The notes under the pieces: generated by a model
Databases searched by the model: none
Told to the model about the DNA's origin: nothing
Seen by the model: only the letters and a program-made list of their open reading frames with translations
Program-made: the position numbers and the translations under genes
From: Amphiura filiformis
Taxonomy: Eukaryota > Echinodermata > Ophiuroidea > Amphilepidida > Amphiuridae
Direction of reading: 5' to 3'
NCBI RefSeq assembly: GCF_039555335.1
Contig: NC_092637.1
Coordinates: forward strand, 9,446,815-9,510,814
DNA: 64,000 nucleotides
Shown: piece by piece, positions 34,990 through 47,169 of the stretch
Layout of the letters: every line of letters begins with the position of its first letter
Position numbering within the stretch: position 1 is the first letter of the stretch

Positions 34990-36683
34990 TCAGAACGGAG
35001 AGTGCCTGGAAATAAATGCATGAAGCATATGTGAAGGATACCCACGAATGCACTACTGTATCAAGATCAGCACTACAAGCAAGGAAGAATCACCTAAAAG
35101 AGACATCTGACAAAGTTAATCAGGAAATCCTGGAACAAAATATCAGCCAGGTAGAGAAAGCAGATCAAAATTGCCAGCACAAAGCTGCATGGGACCTGAT
35201 AAATAAGATCAGTGGAAGGAGAGCTGCCAGAAAAGGTCAGATCAAAGGGGACACACAGAGTGAGAGACTGCATTCTTGGTTTACCCATTTCCAGCAGCTA
35301 CTTGGGAATCCACCAGTCATCACCAATGAGGAGCCGATAGAGCAGGCACATTGGGAATTTTACATGCGTACAGATGCTTTCGATCAGGAAGAGTACGAGG
35401 CAGCAAAGAAGGTCATCAATGAAGGAAAAAATGCAGGTGATGATGAAATCACACCAGAAGTTTTAAAGAGATGAAACCTTGATGACATCATACTCTTATT
35501 TCTGTAATGAGGCATTACTGCATTGTAGGAAACCTGAGCAGCGGTCAATTCTCAATCTCATCCCAATTCCAAAAAGCGGTGATCTCAGAGAGGGCAGGAA
35601 CTACAGAGGCATCTGCTTATCATCCATAGTGGCAAAGACCTACAACAGACTACTACTCAACAGACTTCGTCCCTTCCTTTATCCTGTACTACGAATGAAC
35701 CAAAATGGCTTCCGCCCTGGAAGGTCTACTGTGTCACAAATACTGGCCTTGAGAAGAATTATTGAAGAGATAAACAACAACAATCTGCAAGCAGCACTGG
35801 TCTTCATCGATGTTAAAAAGGCGTTTGACACCATCCATCGAAGGATCTAGGAAAATGCTAGACATTCTAAGAGCATATGGAGTACCAGAGAAACTCGTGG
35901 CGGCTATTGGAAACACCTATGAGAATAATGTTGCCCATATTACCACACCAGATGGAATCACCGACGACTTCAAAATTCAGGCTGGAGTACTACAGGGGGA
36001 CACACTTGCACCATTTCTATTTGTAACAGTCCCGGACTATGCTCTCAGGAAAACACTACAGGGTTCCCACTAAAAACAAGGAGAAGTCGGAGGATAGGCC
36101 CGCAAACAATTACAGATCTCGATATTGCTGACGACATAGCACTATTGGCCGAAAGTCTCAGTGATGCCGAAGAGCTACTCCATCTTGTTGAGACTGCAGC
36201 ACTAACAGTCGGTCTCAGCATGAACGCTAAGAAAACCAAGGCAATGGTTTACAATATGGCCGCATCCCCAATCCAAGCACTTGATGGAAGCGAGCTTGAA
36301 GTAGTTGACGACTTCAAATACCTTGGCAGCAGTGAAAAAGATTTCTTAAAACCAATCTTTTCATCACCACGGTCGAATCAGTTCTGATGTATGGTGCAGA
36401 AACCTGGACAATTACATCAAAGTTTAGGAAGGCGCTTGATGGTTGTTACACAAGACTACTGAGAAAAGCACTTAATGTTACCTGGCAGTCGCACACCACC
36501 AATAAGGAGCTGTGCGGCAACTCTTCCAATTTCCGAAAGGCTGAAAACTAAAAGGCTGAGATTTGCTGGATACTGTGCCAGAAGTGAAACAGAGGCAGCT
36601 TCCAGAGTTTTGCTGTGGCAGCCTACGCATGGTAAAATAGCAAGAGGACAACCACGCAAGGACTACATTAAAGCCATATTATA
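34990..36683 (+). pseudogene. RTE/jockey-like reverse transcriptase remnant
   Basis: Fragments in several frames give one RT in order: a Glu/Lys-rich linker (35016-35474), NYRGICLSSIVAKTYNRLL and NQNGFRPGRSTVSQILALRR, VFIDVKKAFDTIHR (motif A, about 35805-35845), AGVLQGDTLAPFLFV (motif B), DIADDIALLAES (motif C, about 36118-36155), DFKYLGS, then YGAETWT and GQPRKDY near the end. At least five frameshifts or stops; no boundaries with target duplications identified. Clade placement is approximate. Confidence 0.85.
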
Positions 36684-39600
36684 ACATTTGCTGAGGAAGA
36701 CGCCCTCACTGAATTTTTAAAATTCCTTTTTTACACGATTAAATTGTACTTTATTAAACCAATATACCCTGCAAAAAATCAAGATTCTAAGTGCTGTAGT
36801 TTTGTCAAAATCCGTGATTTTGAATAAATGGCTGATTCAGCCCTTTATTATTACGATGGAATTATTAGTCGAACGCATACACGATGTTCATAACACACAG
36901 TACGTCACGGCGTGCGGGACGGTGATATACATAACAACAAAGGGTCGTACCACAACATGACCGAAGGAGTGGTACGTATTGGCGACATGTGCGCTGGTAG
37001 TAAATTCCAATTTTCTTTGCTTTGCCGTAGTTGTTCGGCTTAAAAATAAAAGGAGATATATCTGACAGTAAAAGCTAACATTTTATGGCAAAGAAATGCT
37101 AATGTATTTTGTTTGAAAATGTTATAATATTGCTTTAAGCAACTAATCGAGGATACTGAGCTAGAGAGACAAGACATTAGGAACTGCATGCAGAACAGAG
37201 TCGTGTGGAGAGTCATCAGCGGAGTCCGACTAGACAAGTCGACATAAGCATGTACGCAAGGATTATATTAGGCAAGAAATGCTCCTAATTGGTTGGTCAA
37301 TGTTATACTAAGACTTTTTGGCAACACGTCTTACCACCCCTCTCTGATTGTCAAACATGTTGGTACCCTGAAAATGTATAATGGGTCTGCTCATTTCATT
37401 GATACTAACATGCTCCGTATCAGATTTTCATCAGGTTGTTAGCCTATTTAGAAAGAAAAAATGACTATTCTAACATAAATTATATAGGGTGTTTCAAGCC
37501 CATATTATCAATATAATTTTGATTATAGCACCTTCAACCCGTCAACCATGATAGCATACATTTGTCTCAGGTAGACAGGTCGTCAATTTTTTCACATTTA
37601 AATACCACCTTCTTGAGCAGTATTTGGCGTATTTGAACGTTGCATAATTTAAAACAATATAATGATACTGGAAATGTCGCTGGGATTGTGTGACGCTTCT
37701 TGATATTCAAAATAGTGCTGCGTGAACTAGCTCTATTGTATAGAATTAATGTTGGTATCAACACAATTATACATTTTTTTACCAAAAAATGTGAATATTA
37801 AAATAGATATAACTTAAGTATGAACTTGAATTTCCTGAAGAGAATGCATATTACGTGTACATTCATTACCCGTTATATGCCTCTTTATTATTGATCCTTA
37901 AATTTCAGACATTGTTACCCCACGAAACCATTCGACATCGTAATTCTCTTATGTAATATGAAGAGATAAAGAAACTTGCCCTTCTTAAAAAGTATTTTTA
38001 CTACAAATGCGGATATGTTAAATGCAATTTTATAAAGATTCACAATAGCTGACACACTCTTACGTGTAGCATTTTCTTTGACTATTAATTTGAGATACTC
38101 ATTATTACCGAAAATGTATTTGACCAAAGAAGCAACTATATTCAATATTTTGTTTATAGTTTTCAGCCATTTCATATCTATCCGAGTCAAAGCTTGACAT
38201 TTGTTTTTCATTTTGTTAAAATTAAGTTATCTTGGTATATACAAAGGAATCAGCGCAAATTCGTGGGTAACATACATGAACGTACATTACAATAATACAC
38301 CACAAACATAGGCAAAATATCACGGATATAAAAAGTGTTCAATAGTGTTAAACAAAATGTATGTATTTTGCAAAAAATCATTTATGCATATTAAGAAAAT
38401 TTATCTTTCAATTAATTGATCACCACACAACGATTCACTAATAATGTTTTTTCTTTTTCCGCAAGTCAAGACTTAGAGTTAAACGGGTTCATGTTGCCCT
38501 CTTTGGGAGAATTTTTTCGCGTTTTTGTGGGAAGTGATCACATACTGAAGATATGGCTATTGTCATTACAAATGAAAAAAAATGGTTAATTGTAATTACT
38601 GTAATTTTATGTTTTGGTTTCTTAAGGTTTTTTTCCTCAAAAAGAAAAAACAGGAAATGTTGAAAAACAAAAACAAATCTTTAATATGCACAATGTATGG
38701 CAATACATTATATTTTGGAATATAAATCCAAAATGTATTTATTTTATTTAATGTCACGTAACTTACGTAGCTATGGTTGAATTATATTTGTTTAATATAT
38801 TAAATTTTGACTTAAATCCAGTTCAACGTGGAATCTATAACAATAACTGTTTCTTATATGAAACATGTTCGCATGCTGAAAATAAACTCATTATTGGTAA
38901 CGTGGTTGCTACTGAAAGCTCTAAAAAATCAAAATAAGTTAATACCCCTTAATTAATGACCATTATTACAAAAATGGTTTATGTTATGCCAAATATAATG
39001 TATTCAAAGCAGATTTTTTTTCTACGTATTATATAACATAAGCCAAGATTTGAAAGTTGGAACATTGCAACTTTCAAATCTTCATTGACTGATATTCACT
39101 ATCTATTGAAAGAAATCTGTTCGGATCTCTCATTGGATCATTCTATTTGTTTCATGCATTTGGAGGATATCAAAACAAGTGATAATCAATAACAAATGAT
39201 GATAATTATTGTGATTATTCACTTAATGTCAAATTGAAACAGTAAGATTTCCATATTTTCTGACCAACAAGATCATCAATAGCCTACAATTGCAAATTGT
39301 CCTTTTAATGGTAAAGTTAGATTAAAAATTTCCTGATTAGTAAGTGTTACCAATTTAACTATTGGTCTTCCACTTCTTGTGAACTTGTTGGTCACAGAAA
39401 ATATTGAACTTTTCATGTTGCAATATCAAATGTTTTGACTTCTGCGAAAAAAATAAATTCCAATGAGAGCCGAAATCATCACCTTCCATAGATACTGAAT
39501 GCAAGGAAATATGATTTTGCTGCCACTTTCAAATCATCAAATGAGGTGTCATAATGCGTAAAAATAAATTATGCTTCAATGCTTTTTTACAATTTTGCAT

Positions 39601-39761
39601 ACGATGATACGATAACCCTTTTTGGAATGATGGTCCTTCATTAAGGGGGCAGTTACTTTTTTTTTAATGTGTTTATGTTGAATTCATGAAGCGGTGGCCA
39701 GGAATATTTATACATGTATAGACGTGTTGTCACTATACCAAATTGAGGTTACTATACATAC
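36684..39761. other. AT-rich gene-free DNA
   Basis: No RNA gene, no convincing coding region. About 37380-37480 resembles array intron text near 6180-6310 (TATCAGATTTTCATCA, AGAAAGAA). The 98-codon frame on the minus strand at 37915-38211 looks random in composition. Confidence 0.45.
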
Positions 39762-39881
39762 CATCGTTACTTTATTCACCCACTCATTGCTGGCTCTAAC
39801 CAATTCCTTGAATGCATCGATATTTTCTGATAGTACGTCAACTAATATGTCCAAGTGTTTTTCGCTGTGTCCCGGATATAC
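39762..39881 (-). CDS. Candidate exon (120 bp) of the ankyrin gene
   Basis: Minus-strand exon with a TTATTACAG acceptor and an ATG|GTATGT donor. It is exactly 40 codons, reading from VYPGHSEKHLDILVDVLSEN to SNEWVNKVTM. The amphipathic helical pattern resembles that of the exon at 43338-43419. Same strand, and same end-between-codons layout, as the ankyrin exons further downstream. Not recognised as a named domain. Confidence 0.5.
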
Positions 39882-40080
39882 CTGTAATAACAAGCAGGAA
39901 TAACACATGAATACCATTGTCTCTAACATTGTAAGATATTTCGAATAAAGGTTGTTGGTATAATGTATTTAAAAATATGCTCAAATGAAAACGACGAAAC
40001 GAAAAATTAGTGCACGTATTGATCTTGATAGTTATTCATATTATTTCACATAACTGCATCCCTGACAAAAAAATAATTGA

Positions 40081-40081
40081 A

Positions 40082-40152
<71 letters not shown>

Positions 40153-40178
40153 GCAACAAAAACAATAAAAAAAAAAAA
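40081..40178. repeat. (CAA)n microsatellite
   Basis: About 23 CAA/ACA triplets, degenerating into CAG and AAAAAC at the right end. It causes the spurious poly-Cys and poly-Leu frames. Confidence 0.98.
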
Positions 40179-40279
40179 AAACCACCAAACCACCAAACAA
40201 AAACAGAGCAAATGATATGGTGAATAACTGAATATTCAAAAAGCAAAATAGGCCAGAATAATAGCATCCACTTAAACTT

Positions 40280-41056
40280 GGTACACGAATAGACTACAAA
40301 AAAGGCAATACATTAACAGCAATTAAATTATAAAGTTTTTGACGGTTTTGGACAATTTTATTAAATAGTGGGGTCAATAACTGTAATGATCGTGCACTTC
40401 TGGATAAAAGAACTAAACTTGTAATGGACATTCCTTGGGGGCTAAATGCAATAAAAGTTTTAGTATGGGTGCCCTCAATTCCCTCATAGGCCACGGCCCT
40501 TTTCTTTTGGGGTAAAATATATTTGATATTTTTCATGAAGTTGGCCCAGACTTAGTTCAAATTTTACCAGAGTTTCCAACGTGCACCAATATATTACCAG
40601 AAACAGTGCGCAAAATTTTCGTGTTCCCAAATCCACTACCATCACTTCTGGCTCTTTTTATTATAATGCCATTCAGGATTGGGCCAACTTACCAAGTGCA
40701 ATCAAATCAATTTCTGATAAACCAAGTTTCAAAAAGTCTGTAAAAACTCATCTTTTTAACCAAATTTAGTTTCTAATGATTTTAATCATGTTTAAATCCT
40801 TTTTTTTACTTTTAATATTCACTTGTATATAATATCTATTTGTATGTATCTGTTTTTATTTATGCCTTTTGCCCTTCTATGTATAAAGGACCCCTTCGGA
40901 AATAAGCCTTTGGGCTTAAAGGGCTATCCTGTGATATCTCCTTGCATTGTTTTTATGTACATTATATGTTATTTATCTTAATGCATTTTATATCTATTTA
41001 CCTTGTATTTTTGTATGTGCAATATGGAGATACCGAATCAAATCAAATCAAATCAG
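40280..41056 (+). mobile_element. 3' end of a CR1/L2-like non-LTR element
   Basis: Plus-strand frames encode the last part of an RT ORF: LDKRTKLVMDIPWGLNAIKV in broken frames, then at 40581-40766 HQYITRNSAQNFRVPKS, FYYNAIQDWANLPSAIK and KKSVKTHLFNQI. A 3' untranslated region and a (AAATC)n tail at about 41036-41055 follow. 5' truncated. Confidence 0.75.
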
Positions 41057-41434
41057 GTGTGAGCCCCAATCGCTTGACCAGCAGACTTCTGCTAACCATG
41101 CTATTATGTCGTCCATATCTCTTCCACCAATAGAGATTAAATCCTTTCGCCATCTTGTGGGTACAAATGATACGCGTGTGCATGCGTCGGACACCACGCG
41201 CAGGGCGCAGCTTGCCACGCAGCTGTTATTGCGCATCGACACGCTGATTTTGCTGTTCACGCATGGAGATCGAACAACCATCGCAGCGTGTGCCCACAAG
41301 ATGGCGGCATATGACGTCACGCTGACGGCCTCTATTACATTTTTAAATGTAATTGGAGGAAGAGGAAGAGATAAATTACTCGCGAAGAGCCGTTCAACAT
41401 CCTCTAACTCGTCTATAAGGACAATCCTAACTCT
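41057..41434 (-). CDS. Candidate exon region, end uncertain
   Basis: Minus strand, after a TTTTTCAG acceptor: open frame RVRIVLIDELEDVERLFASN and on for over 120 codons. The first 18 codons are helical and acidic like the neighbouring candidate exons and follow the phase left by 43338-43419. Downstream, a 14-bp inverted repeat CGCCATCTTGTGGG (41149-41162, complement 41293-41306) and higher CpG content suggest an inserted MITE, so the true exon may end early (a GTAATT donor near 41383). Function not recognised. Confidence 0.35.
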
Positions 41435-41479
41435 CTGAAAAATTTGGATTTGGTCCTCCCCGACTGATACCGTAACCAT

Positions 41480-43093
41480 GCCAATAATGTATACGGCCCT
41501 CTACATTTATGACTGGTTTAATGCTCGAAAAGCGGATCAGTGATACTGTAGTCAGTGTCCTAAATCGGTAAATTACCGAGGGTTACTTACATTGGTAATA
41601 TTACCCGGTAATTTACCAAATGTTATTTTACTTACCAGAAAATAGGTAAATAAGTGTTTCGAGTCTTAAATTCTAAAATTTTAATATTTGTATATGCCAT
41701 TCAACATCTAATATATTATATTTTACATTTGTTACAGTATTTTGATTTATGGTTGACTGTTGATTTATTTAACTGCTTTGAAAATGCATAGAGTACAATA
41801 AACCTTACAAATCGCCCCTCCCCATTAACCATTGGCACGGAGGTAAGAATACAGAATTGTTTGATTTTTCTGATAATGTATATATTATCACGATATGTTC
41901 TATAATGTACACATGGAAAATTGTACACGCTAAAGAGGAATCTGAAACTGCAGAGGTATCTAGTGATGAGCTAGAGGACAACCCTACATTATCAAGAATG
42001 GTATAAACATACCATAAATGCTACTCGAGAGATGAAGACTGAACGAGAAATACATCAACGAAGGTAAAGATGAGAAGCAGTCAACAGAAAAGGCCAATGT
42101 GAAGACCTTTAGGGCGGTTAAACATTTCTTTTTCGAAAGTCACATTACATTTCTCTCTCACATAACGGGCATATGAAAACGATGACATTCATCAGAATAT
42201 CTTGGCCGTTCTTGAAGACAAGACGGATAAAGGCATGGACATACGCAAAGCACTTAGAAGAGTGCTGCCTAAACATCCAGCGAAATTTGACGGACTATTC
42301 GAACAAGAAGATAATGAAGATGAGGGGTGGAATTAGAATATGCCAAAGTACAGTGAAAAAACTGAACTGATTTTCTTTGGATCTATATATACTAAGCGTA
42401 AACTAAACAAATATCCTGATTTTCCATCAGAAGTGACGATCAAATTATCAATGCTAAACATTCTGTAGTTTGGTCTTGAACTAAATCAATATCTTGACGA
42501 TGAGCAAATTCTCGGTTCAAATTCCTTTACAGACAAGCAAATTGTTTTAATCATAGCGTCAAAAAGAAATTCCGCTTCAGTCTCATCTTGGTGTGCAGGC
42601 GTTTCCAAATATCACGCTCATAGACCGAGCTCAAACAAAATTATTCATTTCATCCTGAATAAGGATTTTTGATATCAGTAACAGGGTTGAGCAGTTCCAT
42701 CTGAATCATGTTTTAAATACATTTTACAACACCTTACTTGACTACATGAATGAGAATTTGACAAGAGTGTCAAGTGTGCATCAACATAATACAAGTTCAT
42801 AGGATCAAGTCTTTCATTTTTGGTTCTTTTTATTTTAATCCTATCAAAAATTGGAATATATTGCTGGAAAATATTAAATTCGTTTAACTGAAATACAAGT
42901 ATAAGAAATGTGTAATTTTTTAAACCAAATGAATGTCTATTTTTTGGTTTAGTGTTTTTATTTTATTTTTCTATTTTGGTGTGTTTATGAAGATTTTAGT
43001 CCTTTTATAGGTCAATGTTTACTTTTTAATATGTTAAGACAAATATGTTAAATAAATTGAGTTCAACTATATACAAACATCAATTGTAAATTA
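41480..43093. other. Gene-poor stretch with a decayed coding remnant
   Basis: 41550-41640 is an AT-rich inverted repeat built from GGTAAATTACC-like text. At about 42180-42330 a plus-strand frame without a start reads NDDIHQNILAVLEDKTDKGM and continues through LRRVLPKHPAKFDGLFEQED, which looks protein-like but ends in a stop; further frame fragments run to about 42660. Possibly a decayed transposon gene; not recognised. Confidence 0.35.
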
Positions 43094-43258
43094 CAGTGTT
43101 TTAGCGCGCCGTCAGTTATCATAGTACCGGTGCAGTCGGTCACTGTGTGATGAGTCCTGATGAAGTCAGAGCCACATCTGACGAAAGCTTGCCACTCACA
43201 CAGTGACAGGCTGCACCGGTACTATGATAGCCGACGGCGTGCTCCTTACAACACAGTG
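43094..43258. mobile_element. Long hairpin with hammerhead-like core
   Basis: Arms of roughly 50-60 bp pair with few mismatches: TATCATAGTACCGGTGCAG (left) and its complement (right), extending inwards through CACTGTGTGA / TCACACAGTG. Between the arms lies CTGATGA (43157-43163), a stem GTCAGA/TCTGAC (43165-43170, 43177-43182) and GAAA (43183-43186), the conserved parts of a hammerhead ribozyme. I cannot place a proper stem III with a UH cleavage triplet, so activity is doubtful. Confidence 0.7.
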
Positions 43259-43337
43259 ACATATCATGAATTCCTGTTGAGAAAGCTTACTTATTATCGA
43301 TTGTTTTTTCTTTACATTTAACATACCGGGTACTTAC

Positions 43338-43419
43338 ATAACCGGAGGGGTTCCTCCAATGCTGTATAGTCGCCAAGAACAAGTCCACATTTCTACTTTG
43401 AAGAGCTTCTATTATACGC
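43338..43419 (-). CDS. Candidate exon (82 bp) of the ankyrin gene
   Basis: Minus-strand exon with a TTATTTGCAG acceptor and a TAT|GTAAGT donor. One base completes a split codon, then 27 codons read RIIEALQSRNVDLFLATIQH and end WRNPSGY. EALQSxNVDLFLATIQ is the kind of helix-turn-helix found at the start of ankyrin arrays. Good splice sites raise confidence; start of the gene not found. Confidence 0.5.
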
Positions 43420-44040
43420 CTGCAAATAATATTCAATGCAAAGTTATTCGTTGGGTAATAAAATTCAAGTTACGTGGTTAAGTAATAAACCTCTTAACAG
43501 ATCAGAACCGTAGCATCCATGATAGTGGTGGATTTCATAACTTTGCTGAATACAGTGAGTAATAATACCATCCTTCATCCTTTAACACCTCAACAAAATA
43601 TCTCATCGACATTTTTCTTCCGTATGTACTACACGCGGGCATATATTTGGTAAGATAAGATATTATGTCTAAAATGTCAAAAGTACAAATGCTTACCGTC
43701 GAAATGTTCGATCATCATAGTCCATTGTGACTTAAACCAGATTAGCCTAGAAGTGTAATGATTTATCGTTTTTTATCCTGGTGGAAACAATTAAACACAA
43801 TGGATTACATGGAATAGCAATAATGAGGATTGAATGTAATCAAGACACGATTTATGACCATATGTGATAATCAAAATAATATAGGCCTATATAAAGAATT
43901 AGTTAACTAGTTTTATACTCGAGTCAACTACAGCCGAGTCTGAGTCAAAGGTCTTTAATGTCTAGCCCGCGTCCGAGTCTGCGTGCGAATCCAAGTGTGA
44001 CAGTGTGCTGGTCGTCCTATATCTTGTAAGTGAGGTTATA
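43420..44040. other. No gene seen
   Basis: AT-rich, no ORF of note and no clear repeat structure. It would lie 5' of the candidate exon at 43338-43419, so a promoter or upstream exon could be here, but none is visible. Confidence 0.4.
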
Positions 44041-46215
44041 ATTACACAGCCGTGACGTTAGTCACGGCTGTGTCTTTTTTCTTACAGGTTCTTTCTTCTT
44101 CTTCTTCTGTCAACCATTACATTTGCTCTAGCACTCACATGCTTACATCGATTTTGACCTAACTTGGTCACAATAATCATTGACCGTGCCCCTACATGTC
44201 ATATGAAACTTGTGGGGTCAAAGGTCACGCAGGGGTCATAGGGGTCAAAACACGTGATTTCAACTAAAAATGCATCTTCTCCCACAACTTGTACACATGC
44301 ATTGCTATTACCCAGTGACTATGTGGTGTACACATATTTGGGGTCAAAGGTCATTAAGGGGTCACTTCCGGTATAAAACGAAAAACCTTCACACATTTTT
44401 ATTAGCTAAGTAAAACATAGCACAGTAACGGTATGTTCACATATGATCTGCAGTCATCCAATGTATATGTGGTATTTTTTTATTTGGGGTCAAAGCTCAT
44501 TTAGGGGTCACTTCCGGTATAAAAAGAAATATCTTTAAAATGCATCTTCTTCCACAAATTATGTGGGACAGAGACGCCATTTGTACACATGCATTGTTAT
44601 TACCCAGTGTCTATGGGGTGTACACAGATTTGGGGTCAAAGGTCATTAAGGGGTCAATTCCGTTATATAACGAAATACCTTCAAAAATTTTTATTAGCTA
44701 AGTAAAACATGGGACAGTAACAGTATGTTCACACATGATCTGCAGTCACCCAATGTATATGTGGTATTTTTTTATTTGGGGTCAAATGTCATTAAGGGGT
44801 CACTTCCGGTATAAAACGAAATATCTTTAAAATGCATCTTCTTCCACAGATTATGTAGGACAGTGATGCCACTTGCACACATGCATTGTTATTACCCAGT
44901 GTCTATGGGGTGTACATAGATTTGGGGTCACAGGTCATTAAGGGGTCACTTCCGGTATAAAATGAAAAACCTTCAAAATATTTTATTTGCTATGAAAAAC
45001 ATAAGACAGTAACGGTATGTTCACACATGAATTGTGATTACCCAATTCATATGTGGTATTTTTTTATTTGGGGTCAAATGTCATTAAGGGGTCACTTCTG
45101 TCTGAGACGAAAAACCTTCAAAATGCCCGTTCTGCCACAAGTAACATAGCAAAGTGGTGCCATGCATTGACATTAGCCAATGTCTATGGGCGTTTTCACA
45201 TATTTTGGGGTCAAAGGTCATTAGGGGTCACAACACGGCTGTGTTCGTGGGTTAGACCACAGCTAAGTCTAGTTCTTTCTTCTTCTTCTTCTTCTTCTTC
45301 TTTCTTCTGTCAACCTTTACATTTGCTCTAGCACTCACATGCTTACATCGATTTTGACCTAATTTTGTCACAATGATTATTGACTGTGCCCCTATATGTC
45401 ACATGAAACTCGTGGGGTCAGAGGTCACGCAGAGGTCATAGGGGTCAAAAACGTGATTTCAACTAAAATGCATCTTCTCCCACATCTTATGTAGGACAGC
45501 GGCCTCACTTGCACACATGCATTGTGATTACCCAGTGTCTATGTGGTGTACACAGATTTGGGGTCAAAGGTCATTAAGGGGTCACTTCCGGTATAAAACG
45601 AAAAACCTTCACACATTGTTATTAGCTAAGTAAAACATAGCACAGTAACGGTATGTTCACATATGATCTGCAGTCACCCAATGTATATGTGGTATTTTTC
45701 TTTAATTGGGGTCAAAACTCATTAAGGGGTCACTTCCGGTATAAAAAGAAATACCTTTAAAATGCATCTTCTTCCACAGATTCTGTAGGACAGTGACGCC
45801 ACTTGCACACATGCATTGTTATTACCCAGTGTCTATGGGGTGTACACAGAGTTGGGGTCAAAGGTCATTAAGGGGTCACTTCCGGTATAAAACGAAAAAC
45901 CTTCAAAAATTGTTATTTGCTAAGAAAAACATAGGACAGTAACGGTATGTTCACACATGAATTGTGGTTACCCAATTCATATGTGGTATTTTTTTTTTTT
46001 TGGTCAAATGTCATTAAGGGGTTACTTCCGGTCTGAGACGAAAAACCTTCAAAATGCCCCTTCTGCCACAAGTAACATGGCAAAGTGATGCCACGTGCAC
46101 ACATGCGTTGACATTAGCCAATGTCTATGGGCGTTTTCATATATTTTGGGGTCAAAGGTCATTAAGGGGTCACAACACGGCTGTGTTCGTGGTCTTAGAC
46201 CACAGCTAAGTCTAG
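44041..46215. repeat. Tandem repeat block rich in GGGTCA/AGGTCA motifs
   Basis: Two related halves (about 44090-45285 and 45290-46215), each starting with a TTCTTCTTC tract and CAACCNTTACATTTGCTC text and made of internal units of roughly 300 bp. Exact GGGGTCAAAGGTCA occurs at about 44214, 44341, 44635, 45207, 45561, 45856 and 46149, with one-base variants between. Each half ends ACACGGCTGTGTTCGTGG, and the left border is a palindrome ACACAGCCGTGAC/GTCACGGCTGTGT (44044-44073). No coding capacity. Confidence 0.9.
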
Positions 46216-46228
46216 TATATTTTCTTAC

Positions 46229-46572
46229 TTAAGGGGGTACTACACCCCTGGCCAATTTTGTGCCTAGTTTTGCATTTTCTCGAAAATTATAGCGCATTGG
46301 TGGTGACCAGTAAGATATGTATATTATAGGGGCAAGGACTACAACCACTGCACGGAAAATTCAGCAACTCAAGGCAAGTAGTTATTGATATATTGATCAA
46401 ATAATGATTTTCCCTCATTTTTGACTGTAACTCCACTATTTGACTGCAATTTCCAGTGCACTAGTTGTAATCCTTGCCCCTAAAATATACATATCTTACT
46501 TGTCACCAATGCTCTATAATTTTTAGAAAAATGCAAAATAGGCACAAAATTGGGCAGGGTGTAATACTATAA
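46229..46572. mobile_element. Foldback MITE, TTAAGGGGGTACTACACCCC type
   Basis: Left arm: GGCCAATTTTGTGCCTAG followed by a TTTGCATTTTCTCG stretch. Right arm: complementary text around GCAAAATAGGCACAAAATTG, ending in a GGGTGTAATACTAT tail. Second inner pairing: AAGATATGTATATTATAGGG and its complement. TTAA at the left border (46229-46232) suggests a Kolobok-type MITE. Confidence 0.75.
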
Positions 46573-46891
46573 AGGTATACGATGTATTGTTGGTCGAAGC
46601 AGCAGAAGAAAAAAGTAGTTCACAGTATCTTGTGAATGGTAGTGAGCTTTAGCAAAAATTGCATTGCTCAATTCATAGCGAGCATCACAGATATACTTTT
46701 GTAGGTCCTGTGGTTCTTAAGTTATGTTGTAAAGAAGGCTGAAACAACAACACTTTTGTAAAACGTACATAACTCATTAACAGCAATACAAAACATCAAA
46801 GTGTTATTTTTTAATAACATACTTCCTCAGTATTGATTAAGATAATGATTTTTTTTTGGCTGTTTCGACCAACAATACCTCGTATACCCTT
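46573..46891. mobile_element. Foldback MITE, TATTGTTGGTCGAA type
   Basis: Left arm starts AAGGTATACGATGTATTG and continues TTGGTCGAAGCAGC; the right arm is the complement of AAGGGTATACGAGGTATTG and TTGGTCGAAACAGC. TTAA follows at about 46889. It abuts the preceding MITE almost directly. No coding capacity. Confidence 0.78.
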
Positions 46892-47080
46892 AAAGCCTTT
46901 AGTTAATATACGATCTTTTTTCAGAATATACCTTTATTTTTTTTAACTGATTTTTTGGCTTAATTGTAATACTTGTTCTAACTTAAATCTATGAGCAAAC
47001 AGTCAAATTCGCCCTATTTGTAGTAAAACGGGATGATTTTCTGTTGGTTCGACATATTATGTCGGAACGACTCGCAAATC

Positions 47081-47163
47081 GTAGTCTCCTACGAAACCAG
47101 TTTGGTTATGCTCCCTCCACACGCGGAGGGAGCGTAACCAAACTGGCTGCGTAGGAGACTAAC
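47081..47163. repeat. Perfect-stem palindrome
   Basis: A hairpin with roughly 38-bp arms: GTAGTCTCCTACG, ACCAGTTTGGTTA and GCTCCCTCC on the left, complements on the right, and a loop of a few bases near 47120. A small palindrome TTCGACATATTATGTCGGAA lies just upstream (47048-47067). Probably a short foldback MITE. Confidence 0.8.
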
Positions 47164-47169
47164 TCTGAG

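Noticed and set aside
37915..38211. 98-codon minus-strand frame as a gene
   Set aside because: AT-driven composition, no domain, no clear splice sites; a frame of this size is plausible by chance in AT-rich DNA.
40036..40267. Poly-Cys and poly-Leu minus-strand reading frames
   Set aside because: Translations of the (CAA)n microsatellite.
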